The notes below the pieces were generated by a model, which was not told the origin of the DNA, did not search any database, and saw only the letters and a program-made list of their open reading frames with translations. A DNA stretch of 6,476 bases from Phycisphaeraceae bacterium (GTDB lineage Bacteria; Planctomycetota; Phycisphaerae; Phycisphaerales; Phycisphaeraceae), in NCBI GenBank assembly GCA_016763955.1, contig JAESSU010000046.1, positions 1 to 6,476 on the forward strand. The letters run 5' to 3'. The translations under genes were made by a program, and so were the position numbers. How positions within the stretch are numbered: the first letter of the stretch is position 1; every line of letters starts with the position of its first letter. Of this stretch, positions 1 to 5,533 are shown one piece after another.

Positions 1-679
1 CAGGCCCATTATCTTTAACAGACAACATGACCGTCTTATTCCCTTCGCCGGGCTTTGTTATCAAATCAATCACAGCAGGAATCTGAGCACTGTCACCAAA
101 ACACTCAATAGCATTAAGGGCCAAATTGAAAACCATCTGTTCTAGTTGAATTCTATCACCGACAATAAGAGGCAAATCCTCGGTCAAATTCATCTGAAGA
201 TCAATTTGATGCTCTTTAAACAGCGGGCCCAGCAAGGCAACCGTCTCCAATACCGCATAGTTAAAATTCATCGTCGATAAACGCAGTGCAGGCTGACTGA
301 CAAAACGACGCAAACGACGAATAAGCTCAGAAGCCCTGTAATTCTCTTCACTGGCACAGGACATGAGACGCAATAGTTCTTTGCGATTAAAATCCTCATC
401 CTGGAGCATCTTAATACAGCTTTGAATGTAATTCACCGAAGCAGAAAGAGGATGGTTAATCTGATGAGCCAAACCAAGTCCAAGGTGATTCGATAAGTCC
501 AGCCGCTGTTGATGACCCAGTAGTTGCAGCAATATCTCATGGTTTTCACACACGCCATTTTGACAGACCGCCCCCTTACCGTCCCCCTGCTGCCCATCCT
601 CTATGTGACGAATACCCGGAAACTGCCCCAAAGCAACAAACGCATCTTTCAAGGCATCGATTGTTTTAGATTGATTCAC
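1..679 (-). CDS. Sensor-less histidine kinase (FixL/DctB-like transmitter), 3' end cut by window edge
   Basis: Two-component transmitter: it would autophosphorylate on a histidine and pass the phosphate to a response regulator not seen here. I translated 226 residues by hand. Residues 1-60 are a short polar lead with no membrane segment and no recognisable PAS or GAF domain. The H-box is LAHQINHPLSASVNYIQSC with phospho-acceptor His72, followed by a dimerisation helix (EENYRASELIRRLRRFV, about 111-127). The N-box is QMVFNLALNAIE with Asn189. The frame leaves the window at DNGP (223-226), the start of the ATP-binding G1 box. The GTG at 677-679 is chosen because GGAGGG lies 7 nt upstream and an in-frame stop (695-697) blocks any longer reading. 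Oddity: the residue after the His is Gln, where the family normally has Glu or Asp. The gene lies 57 bp behind the WYL regulator on the same strand, so co-transcription is likely. The family call is firm; the signal and partner are unknown. Confidence 0.88.
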   Translation of the reverse strand, partial: MNQSKTIDALKDAFVALGQFPGIRHIEDGQQGDGKGAVCQNGVCENHEILLQLLGHQQRLDLSNHLGLGLAHQINHPLSASVNYIQSCIKMLQDEDFNRKELLRLMSCASEENYRASELIRRLRRFVSQPALRLSTMNFNYAVLETVALLGPLFKEHQIDLQMNLTEDLPLIVGDRIQLEQMVFNLALNAIECFGDSAQIPAVIDLITKPGEGNKTVMLSVKDNGP

Positions 680-686
680 AGGTCCA

Positions 687-692
687 CCCTCC
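687..692 (-). promoter_or_regulatory. Shine-Dalgarno site deciding the GTG start of the kinase
   Basis: On the minus strand GGAGGG sits 7 nt before the GTG at 679. It is the only good ribosome site near this frame, and no ATG occurs between the upstream stop and the H-box at a sensible distance. It therefore supports a GTG-started protein with no sensor domain, rather than a fragment of a longer kinase. Confidence 0.7.
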
Positions 693-736
693 GGTTAAAG
701 GACTGGCAACTTTGATTCACTGTCGATTCAGACATC

Positions 737-1726
737 TTATTCATTGACATCCTCATCACGATCTATAAGCACATGTGCCGCAGCATCCAGATGCATCTGA
801 CGAACACGCCTAGCCAAAGCAATGGGTTTAATCACCTTCACTTGATTTGCATAGCCGCAAATCCACCAAGCAATCTCTGTAAGCCCTGCCACTTCAAACG
901 TGACACGGCAACAACCCTTGTCTAAAAAGCGATTTTTCTGTGTCTTATGCCAGCGAACTTCTGCCACGTTCACTGCAACCATCACTGAAAATTCTAATTC
1001 CACCTTGTATGTTTTACCTTCATTGATTAGCTGCCATGCATTACCAAGATGTTTATTCAAATCAAACGATGACTTCTTGAACTGCTGCTCAAGCATTTGA
1101 AAACTTTGAATGCGAGCCAGTTTTAAAATGCGAACTTCTTTATGCTCGTGGATATAACCAAACAGATACCAACCCCGTGTTGCAAAGTGCAAATGGTATG
1201 GGTCAACTTCAAATGAGGTGGTTTCCGTGCTCGTAGGATGCTTATAAATAATATGAATCGCTTTGCGTTGATCAATGCATCTTTGGATGGAAAGGAACAA
1301 TTGGTCTTCATTGTCGCTGATGGAAATTTTTTCCGGCGCAATGCTGATCGCTTCGACCATATCACTGCAGTCAGCTCGAATCGGCTCAGGCACCGAAGCC
1401 ACCAATTTCCAAATCGCTGAAAGTGCCGAACCGACCATCGCACGACCACGTTGAGGCAAATAACTCTTGGCAACCATCAGCAGAGCCAACGTCTCTTGCA
1501 TACTGAGATTAATCGGTTGTAAAAAACAGTTATCTACAATCCGATATCCCTTTTTTGGACTATAAACATAGGGAATCCCAACCTCATCTAACATTTTCAA
1601 ATCTCGAAACAACGTGCTGCGACTGACATTCAATGCAGCCATCAAATCGTAGACAGTTTTAAACTCACCGCCACTTTGTAGAAGCGTAATCAATTGCAAC
1701 AACCTTTGAATTCGCTGTAATCCCAT
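737..1726 (-). CDS. HTH-WYL domain transcriptional regulator (YafY-like)
   Basis: DNA-binding regulator of 329 residues, the usual length for the DeoR-like HTH plus WYL architecture. Residues 1-62 form a winged helix-turn-helix, with recognition-helix text NVSRSTLFRDLKML at about 33-46 and the wing ending in KKGYRIV. Residues about 140-215 are the WYL domain: the namesake motif is RGWYLFGYI at 184-192, with the following RILKLARI strand typical of the family. Residues about 240-320 correspond to the WCX C-terminal extension. WYL domains are thought to sense ligands such as nucleotides or nucleic acids, and many control DNA-damage, defence or metabolic genes; nothing here shows which applies. 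ATG at 1726 is the natural start, since the HTH begins at once, although the ribosome site is weak (AAGAA). The kinase gene follows 57 bp downstream. A long gene-free stretch lies upstream, which fits it being first in its transcript. Confidence 0.9.
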   Translation of the reverse strand: MGLQRIQRLLQLITLLQSGGEFKTVYDLMAALNVSRSTLFRDLKMLDEVGIPYVYSPKKGYRIVDNCFLQPINLSMQETLALLMVAKSYLPQRGRAMVGSALSAIWKLVASVPEPIRADCSDMVEAISIAPEKISISDNEDQLFLSIQRCIDQRKAIHIIYKHPTSTETTSFEVDPYHLHFATRGWYLFGYIHEHKEVRILKLARIQSFQMLEQQFKKSSFDLNKHLGNAWQLINEGKTYKVELEFSVMVAVNVAEVRWHKTQKNRFLDKGCCRVTFEVAGLTEIAWWICGYANQVKVIKPIALARRVRQMHLDAAAHVLIDRDEDVNE

Positions 1727-1762
1727 ATTGTTCTTATTTTATAAGCCAAATTGCGACCCAAA

Positions 1763-1776
1763 CAGTCTCACAGTCT
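1763..1776 (-). promoter_or_regulatory. Possible operator: tandem AGACTG half-sites before the WYL gene
   Basis: On the minus strand AGACTG occurs twice with a 2-bp gap (8-bp period), 37-50 bp upstream of the WYL start codon. WYL regulators often autoregulate, so this could be a binding site. A TATAAA box lies closer to the start codon at about 1738-1743, but no good -35 accompanies it. This is a short repeat and may be chance. Confidence 0.2.
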
Positions 1777-2296
1777 GACACTACCTCAATATTTTTTTTG
1801 AACTCACGCCCTATTTATTCTCTGAATAACGCATCGCAAAACGTTAATCAAAACAAATGACGATCATAATTGAGTTATCTTGGATTGATGTTTGATTCAT
1901 ACAGACTCGTAACAAATCAATTTGGCTCATCCCCTTATAAGCTCTGTTAATGCCCCATTCATCTTGTACTGCAAAATAGCGTTTTTGCTCTTGTTTTTCG
2001 TTCAAACCTCAAGGCTGATTACACGACACACAACTGCAATCCAATATTGAAGGAATGCTTTATCAGTCAAGTACTTAGGATGCACCAAAAAGGATCAAAC
2101 GTCAAGCATAATTTAGGGTTTTGAACAGGGTATTTTGTCAAAAGAAAAATAACACATCTAAAACACAACCCAATAACGTCACTGCAACCACGATCATTTT
2201 TACAGTGATATTACAATTGCCCCATAATTTACGGGGTTAATCAAGATATTTTAAAAAACTGTTTATTGCACGAAGCAAGTGTGACCCAGAAATGGC

Positions 2297-2316
2297 ATCC
2301 CCTTTCAAAAGGGGAT
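2297..2316. repeat. Strong GC-rich hairpin ATCCCCTTT/AAAGGGGAT
   Basis: Two perfectly complementary 9-nt arms are separated by only 2 nt; in practice this is an 8-bp stem with a 4-nt loop. Neither strand has a T-tract after it, so it is not a typical intrinsic terminator. It lies 134 bp beyond the stop of the interrupted dehydratase and may cap the 3' end of that transcript. Confidence 0.55.
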
Positions 2317-2351
2317 TAGAGCGTTATTATTTCAACTGTAGCGTCTATGCG

Positions 2352-2367
2352 CAGACAATTCTGTCTG
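2352..2367. repeat. Inverted repeat CAGACA-attc-TGTCTG
   Basis: A 6-bp stem with a 4-nt loop in the gene-free stretch, 36 bp from the hairpin at 2297-2316. No T-tract follows on either strand. It could be a second part of a transcript-end structure or a dyad binding site. Confidence 0.4.
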
Positions 2368-2426
2368 TTGTTATCAAAAATCACAATCAATCGTTGCGCG
2401 TTTATTCCCATGAGCCGCTTACGCCA

Positions 2427-2447
2427 CTAGGATTGAGCAGCCCCTAG
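2427..2447 (-). repeat. Small inverted repeat CTAGG/CCTAG just after the dehydratase stop
   Basis: A 5-bp stem with an 11-nt loop, starting 2 bp past the TAA at 2450. No U-run follows, so it is at best a weak or factor-dependent transcript end. Confidence 0.25.
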
Positions 2448-2449
2448 GT

Positions 2450-2962
2450 TTACTCACCAAAGCCACTGCGTTGGAGCAAGCCCATAAACTGGTCGGTGAA
2501 CACAAAGTTATGTTCGGGAAAATCTAAACCTGAACGGTTTTGGTCAATGTGACTAAACAGCAGCTCGATGTCCGCGAGCTTGCTAGCTGATTGCGGGCCT
2601 AGGTGTGAATCGTAGACCTCGACGACCCCTGATATCATGGCACCTGCGTCATCGATCCGTTCCATTTGCGCACTAAAACGCAGCGTTTGCCCTGGTTGGG
2701 CGGCGGCATAAAAATAGGCTTTACTGATCTTGGCCAAAATGACCTTCTCGGCAAATCCCCGCGCATGTCCAACCATGATGCCCGCAGTCTGAGCCATGCC
2801 TTCAACGATCTATGGATTCGGTAGCACAGGCGCAGCAGGCCGCGTCTGTGTTGCAGGAAAATGATCGTGCAACACCTCTTCGGCGAGTGAAACGTTCTTC
2901 ACTGACACAATACGGGTCGCTTTTTCAAGCTCAACGATCCGATCAATCCACATCCAACGCAT
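2450..2962 (-). pseudogene. Hotdog 3-hydroxyacyl-ACP dehydratase (FabZ/FabA-like), interrupted by an in-frame amber codon
   Basis: The intact frame would give a 170-residue hotdog dehydratase. It begins with ATG at 2962 (MRWMWIDRIVELEK, a start I associate with planctomycete FabZ paralogues) and ends at TAA 2450-2452. The first 50 codons include the catalytic-type HDHFP (His34). A TAG at 2810-2812 then stands where the helix motif should read x-I-V-E-G-M-A-Q; FabZ relatives have Leu there, so one base change (TTG to TAG) would explain it. The frame continues without shift through IVEGMAQTAGIMVGHA, the acidic catalytic position in VEG, and a C-terminal tail ending RSGFGE. The ATG at 2795-2797 could restart translation, but its 115-residue product would lack both the catalytic His and the VEG acid. 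Preservation of sequence after the stop suggests a recent mutation, readthrough or a sequencing error. It is the third gene of the module, behind the ACP gene. Confidence 0.82.
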
Positions 2963-3109
2963 GAGGTAACTTTCACAGAGTCTAGGGCATGAAGGTGATA
3001 ATCATTTCGAACTTTGAATTTCGAGTTTGCTTCAAGCAAAACATGATCACCAAGCCAGCGAATCGCTAATGCCCATTTAAAATTCAGGAGTTCAAACGTC
3101 ATTCATCAA
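2963..3109 (-). other. Spacer between ACP and interrupted dehydratase; expected ketosynthase absent
   Basis: These 147 bp lie between the ACP stop and the MRWMWIDR start. A 67-codon open frame begins with ATG at 3102, but it overlaps the dehydratase start in another frame, has no Shine-Dalgarno sequence and shows no family motif. No ketosynthase signature (active-site Cys region, GFGG end) is visible in any frame of this strand. In related modules, as I recall them, a beta-ketoacyl-ACP synthase gene lies here, so this may be a deletion scar. That last point is inference. Confidence 0.35.
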
Positions 3110-3490
3110 TTAGTTCAACTTGCCTTCGATGAATTTGACGATGGTATCCACGGTGAAGATATTCGAAAATTCTTCTACATCGCGGCTGGCATCAAATTCT
3201 GACAAATCAGCATGGGGCATGCGTTTTTTGAGTTCATCCATACCTGCATCGGTGACTTTGCCATCTTGGACATAGTTTTCATCTTCTAACACGTTAGAGG
3301 GGAAGATTTCACCTTGGTCGATCTTAATGCTAAAAGCTTTTTCAAGACGAAAGACGATATCCAAAAAGTCAATTGACTCAGCACCTAAGTCCTCAGTAAG
3401 GGTGGCTTGGGATGTGACTTCTTCGTCATCCACTGCAAGTGCGTCAACTAAAACTTCTTGAACTTTGCTGAAAATTTCTTCGTTGGCCAT
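3110..3490 (-). CDS. Acyl carrier protein, extended form (126 residues)
   Basis: Carries acyl chains as thioesters on a 4'-phosphopantetheine arm. The N-terminal half is a clear ACP: helix I (EIFSKVQEVLVDALAV), then LTEDLGAESIDFLDIVFRLE, with Ser39 as the attachment serine (ESI in place of the common DSL) and the acidic helix II expected for partner docking. A usual ACP has 75-85 residues; this one carries about 40 extra between helix II and the last helix (VQDGKVTDAGMDELKKRMPHADLSEFD falls inside it), before closing with FTVDTIVKFIEGKLN. I recall similar long ACPs with 'VQDGKVTDAGM' text from planctomycetes. Start ATG 3490 is supported by GGAG 6 nt upstream. The gene follows the fabZ-like gene by 89 bp on the same strand and precedes the broken dehydratase, so it most likely serves a dedicated lipid or secondary acyl pathway rather than housekeeping synthesis. 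Confidence 0.88.
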   Translation of the reverse strand: MANEEIFSKVQEVLVDALAVDDEEVTSQATLTEDLGAESIDFLDIVFRLEKAFSIKIDQGEIFPSNVLEDENYVQDGKVTDAGMDELKKRMPHADLSEFDASRDVEEFSNIFTVDTIVKFIEGKLN

Positions 3491-3579
3491 GTCGGTCTCC
3501 GTTCCTTTACGGACAAGTGCTTTGCCGTATGTGTAATCGTCTTTGTTTGAATTTAAATTTTATCTATACACGTTTTGCA

Positions 3580-3960
3580 TTAACCTAACGCAGCTAATGC
3601 AAATTTCCCTTGGACAGCAACATTGCCATCTACTTTGCCAATTCCGACCATTTGCCACTTGCCGTCTTTTTTACCTTTACAGGTGACTTCAACGATCAGT
3701 GTCTGGCCGGGCTTGACCATATTTCCATAACGAATATTGCGAGCTTCGGCCATGATCATAGGGGTATCCCCTGTGTTCATAGACTTGGCTAGTAAAATCC
3801 GACCTGCCTGAACCAATGTCTCAAGCATCATCACGCCCGGCAAAACCGGGAACGTCGGGAAGTGATCCGCCAGATACTCTTCAGCACTGGTGACATTCTT
3901 CGCAGCAACGATGCGAGTGGCATCGAGCTCAATCACTTTGTCAATCAATTCGAATTTCAA
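3580..3960 (-). CDS. FabZ-like 3-hydroxyacyl-ACP dehydratase (single hotdog domain)
   Basis: Would remove water from 3-hydroxyacyl-ACP to give trans-2-enoyl-ACP. At 126 residues it is somewhat shorter than typical FabZ (about 140-150). Key text is ADHFPTFPVLPGVMMLETLVQ (31-51), matching the FabZ pattern HFP-x-x-PV-x-PG-V-x-x-x-E; His33 and Glu47 fit the catalytic pair. The hotdog sheet continues with ARNIRYGNMVKPGQTLIVEV. Start ATG 3960 has a strong ribosome site (AGGAAGGG, 5 nt away), and the stop is TAA at 3580-3582. First gene of the minus-strand module, followed by ACP 89 bp later and divergent from galK. I treat it as a fabZ paralogue rather than the housekeeping fabZ, because it lacks the usual lpx neighbours and sits with a specialised ACP. 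A non-enzymatic or thioesterase-type hotdog role is less likely given the intact His/Glu pair. Confidence 0.87.
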   Translation of the reverse strand: MKFELIDKVIELDATRIVAAKNVTSAEEYLADHFPTFPVLPGVMMLETLVQAGRILLAKSMNTGDTPMIMAEARNIRYGNMVKPGQTLIVEVTCKGKKDGKWQMVGIGKVDGNVAVQGKFALAALG

Positions 3961-3982
3961 GCCAACCCTTCCTACAATACCT

Positions 3983-4019
3983 CTCCCGGGAAGTTTTTCC
4001 GAAAGTTTCCCTTGGGGAG
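3983..4019 (-). promoter_or_regulatory. Leader hairpin close to the ribosome site of the fabZ-like gene
   Basis: On the minus-strand transcript CUCCC pairs with GGGAG and, stacked inside, GGGAA pairs with UUCCC. This gives a 10-bp stem with a 3-nt bulge and a 14-nt loop. It ends 10 nt before the GGAAGGG ribosome site and 22 nt before the ATG. The position suits translational control or a transcript-stability role. It does not match a riboswitch class I recognise. Confidence 0.4.
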
Positions 4020-4031
4020 TTACTTTACGAT

Positions 4032-4048
4032 GGGGTAATTGTCACCCC
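4032..4048. repeat. Second leader inverted repeat GGGGT-n7-ACCCC
   Basis: A 5-bp GC-rich stem with a 7-nt loop, 12 bp from the larger hairpin and inside the divergent intergenic region. On the minus strand it reads GGGGTGACAATTACCCC. It could be a second hairpin of the same leader or a dyad operator between the two divergent genes. Confidence 0.35.
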
Positions 4049-4069
4049 GTCCAGCGAATAGAATCAAAA

Positions 4070-4098
4070 ATTTTAGTCTTAACCGGCAGGTAACGCAA
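4070..4098 (-). promoter_or_regulatory. Candidate promoter for the fabZ-like/ACP operon
   Basis: On the minus strand TTGCGT (4093-4098) and TAAAAT (4070-4075) are separated by exactly 17 bp. The -10 matches the sigma-70 consensus at 5 of 6 positions, but the -35 matches only in its TTG. Transcription would start near 4063 and leave a leader of about 100 nt containing both hairpins. Confidence 0.3.
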
Positions 4099-4139
4099 AC
4101 ATTGAGCCCCACCTTAAGGGCAATCAGGAATTCGATCCC

Positions 4140-5309
4140 ATGACCCTCCAAGAACAACTTGCCCAACTTCGTGACACATTTACCAAACAGTATGGATGCC
4201 AGCCCACTCATGGAGCCTTCGCACCTGGCCGTGTAAACCTCATTGGCGAGCATACAGACTATAACGATGGCTTCGTCTGCCCCATCGCCATTGAACGCCA
4301 AACCATGATTCTGGCCAAACCCAACGCCACCAACACCATCAACGTTTACTCCATTGGCATGGAAGATCACCCCACAAGCTTCCAAATCTCAGAAAACTTG
4401 TCTCAAGGCGAACCCCAATGGGGCAACTATGTCAAAGGTGTGATCTATGGTTGTCTTAAACAAGGGATCAATCCGGGAGGCTTTGATGCGTACATCAGCT
4501 CCACCGTCCCGCTAGGGTCTGGCCTATCAAGTAGTGCTGCACTAGAAGTTGCTGTTGCGACATTGGCTGCGGACATGGCAGGTCAGCAACTAGATGTCAC
4601 CGACAAAGCACTGCTCTGCCAAAAAGCCGAACACGACTTCGCTAACATGCCTTGCGGCATCATGGATCAGTACATCTCCGCAGGAGCTATTAAGGGTTGT
4701 GCAATGCTCTTAGATTGCCAAACCAATACCCCAAAACATGTAAAACTTGCTGACCCATCCGTATCCGTACTAATCATCAACTCCAACGTCAAACACCAAC
4801 TTAGTGGCAGTGAGTACCCCCAACGCCGTGAGCAATGCGAAACAGCCGCCAAACACCTTGGCGTTAAATCACTGCGTCATGCAACGCTCCAACAACTCCA
4901 AGCAGCTAAGGACAACATGGAATCAGTTGTCTACAAACGAGCCTTACACGTCATCGGCGAAATCAAGCGAACCGCCCAAGCCGCCAAGCTCATGGAACAA
5001 AATGCTTGGGAACAAGTGGGCAAACACATGTATGACTCACACCAAACCCTCAGCCGCGATTTTGAAGTCTCCACCAATGAACTGGACTTACTTGTCGAGC
5101 TGGCAAAAGAAATGGGCCTAAGCGGCGGTGTCTTTGGCTCACGCATGACCGGCGGCGGCTTTGGCGGTTGCACCGTCAGCTTAGTGAAGTCCGACAAAGC
5201 TCAGCAAATTAGCGACCACATCTGCAAGGCCTATCAGCGGCAAACCGCGATTAAACCTACCGCTTTCGTCACCCGCCCTGCACAAGGTGCTCACACGTTG
5301 AGTCTTTGA
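4140..5309 (+). CDS. galK: Galactokinase
   Basis: Phosphorylates alpha-D-galactose at C1 with ATP, the entry step of the Leloir pathway; cytosolic GHMP-family kinase. The 389 residues compare with about 380-390 for bacterial GalK. Motif 1, the galactokinase signature, is PGRVNLIGEHTDYNDG (29-44), with Arg31 and Glu37 in the sugar and catalytic site. Motif 2, the GHMP phosphate loop, is VPLGSGLSSSAALEVA (123-138). CGIMDQYIS (172-180) supplies the catalytic Asp176. Motif 3 is MTGGGFGGCTVSL (336-348). All motifs are intact, so the enzyme should be active. Start ATG 4140 has AGGAA 9 nt upstream and gives the normal N-terminus. It is divergent from the fabZ-like gene across 179 bp. No galT, galE or transporter is visible, so it is not in a local gal operon within this window. 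An 8-bp palindrome CCTTAAGG at 4112-4119 lies in its leader. No clear promoter was found for it. Confidence 0.96.
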   Translation: MTLQEQLAQLRDTFTKQYGCQPTHGAFAPGRVNLIGEHTDYNDGFVCPIAIERQTMILAKPNATNTINVYSIGMEDHPTSFQISENLSQGEPQWGNYVKGVIYGCLKQGINPGGFDAYISSTVPLGSGLSSSAALEVAVATLAADMAGQQLDVTDKALLCQKAEHDFANMPCGIMDQYISAGAIKGCAMLLDCQTNTPKHVKLADPSVSVLIINSNVKHQLSGSEYPQRREQCETAAKHLGVKSLRHATLQQLQAAKDNMESVVYKRALHVIGEIKRTAQAAKLMEQNAWEQVGKHMYDSHQTLSRDFEVSTNELDLLVELAKEMGLSGGVFGSRMTGGGFGGCTVSLVKSDKAQQISDHICKAYQRQTAIKPTAFVTRPAQGAHTLSL

Positions 5310-5344
5310 TCTACCCACGCCCTTTTGATGGACGGATATTAGGA

Positions 5345-5492
5345 TTTAACACAAAGGCACAAAGCTCACGAAGGTCACAAAGAAAAGGCATCATTGAAGA
5401 ACAGAACACACAATGTATTGGTCGAATTTTATAGGATTAAAAAATGATCTTAACCTTCGCGTCCTTTGTGTCCTTCGTGCCTTTGTGTTAAA
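5345..5492. repeat. Inverted-repeat element with CACRAAGG-type arms (MITE/REP-like)
   Basis: Two arms of about 38 bp face each other: 5345-5382 and 5455-5492. The outer 16 nt are identical in inverted orientation (TTTAACACAAAGGCAC), and the rest matches with several differences. Each arm is itself a degenerate tandem of a unit about 9 nt long, CACRAAGGN, repeated about four times. The 72-bp centre is AT-rich and non-coding. I know this CACAAAGGCACGAAGGACAC-type sequence as a widespread extragenic repeat in environmental genomes including Planctomycetota and Verrucomicrobiota; that is memory, not a search. I see no target-site duplication. It fills most of the galK-dat gap and could fold into a long hairpin in a galK read-through transcript. 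Confidence 0.72.
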
Positions 5493-5517
5493 AATAAAAC
5501 CTCACTAAAACACCCAA

Positions 5518-5523
5518 TACAAT
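5518..5523 (+). promoter_or_regulatory. Possible -10 box (TACAAT) just before dat
   Basis: TACAAT matches the sigma-70 -10 consensus at 5 of 6 positions and lies 10 nt before the dat ATG. No -35 is found at normal spacing. If used, transcription would begin within a few bases of the start codon, giving a nearly leaderless mRNA, consistent with the missing Shine-Dalgarno sequence. Confidence 0.25.
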
Positions 5524-5533
5524 AATCAAAATT

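Larger units (their letters stand above)
1727..2449. other. Gene-free stretch of about 720 bp
   Basis: I see no coding frame with family signatures on either strand, no tRNA-like cloverleaf and no transposon ends. It is AT-rich, with A and T runs, and holds several short inverted repeats, the clearest at 2297-2316 and 2352-2367 (listed separately). One perfect TTGACA hexamer is on the minus strand at 2136-2141, but no well-spaced -10 follows it. It separates the decayed lipid module from the WYL regulator. It could be the leftover of a deleted gene, a long regulatory leader or an unrecognised non-coding RNA; the sequence alone does not decide. Confidence 0.5.

Noticed and set aside
524..715. 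A 63-codon plus-strand frame over the start of the kinase gene
   Set aside because: It lies antisense to a clear histidine-kinase frame, with no motif and no ribosome site.
2810..2812. TAG as a reassigned sense codon in this organism
   Set aside because: No other gene in the window contains an internal in-frame TAG, so nothing supports a changed code. A mutation, local readthrough or sequencing error is simpler.
2899..3102. A 67-codon open frame on the minus strand as a separate small gene
   Set aside because: It overlaps the better-supported MRWMWIDR start in another frame, has no ribosome site and shows no recognisable motif. The resemblance of its first residues (M-x-FEL) to the fabZ-like protein is too short to count.
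3550..3559. Palindrome AATTTAAATT between the fabZ-like and ACP genes as an operator or internal promoter
   Set aside because: Pure A/T palindromes of this size are common by chance, and no promoter pair with proper spacing accompanies it.
4039..4064. TTGTCA followed by TAGAAT as a galK promoter
   Set aside because: The hexamers look good, but the spacer is only 14 bp, too short for a sigma-70 promoter.
4020..4385. A 121-codon open frame antisense to galK
   Set aside because: It is a shadow of the galK coding frame: its composition follows the GalK codons and it has no family motif or ribosome site.
5345..5382. A CRISPR-like or minisatellite array
   Set aside because: The 9-nt units are degenerate, without spacers and only about four per arm. 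The inverted pairing of the two arms defines the structure better.
5340..5438. TAGGATT repeated at 5340-5346 and 5432-5438 as a target-site duplication of the repeat element
   Set aside because: The second copy lies inside the element rather than at its far flank, so it cannot be a flanking duplication. Seven bases can recur by chance in AT-rich DNA.
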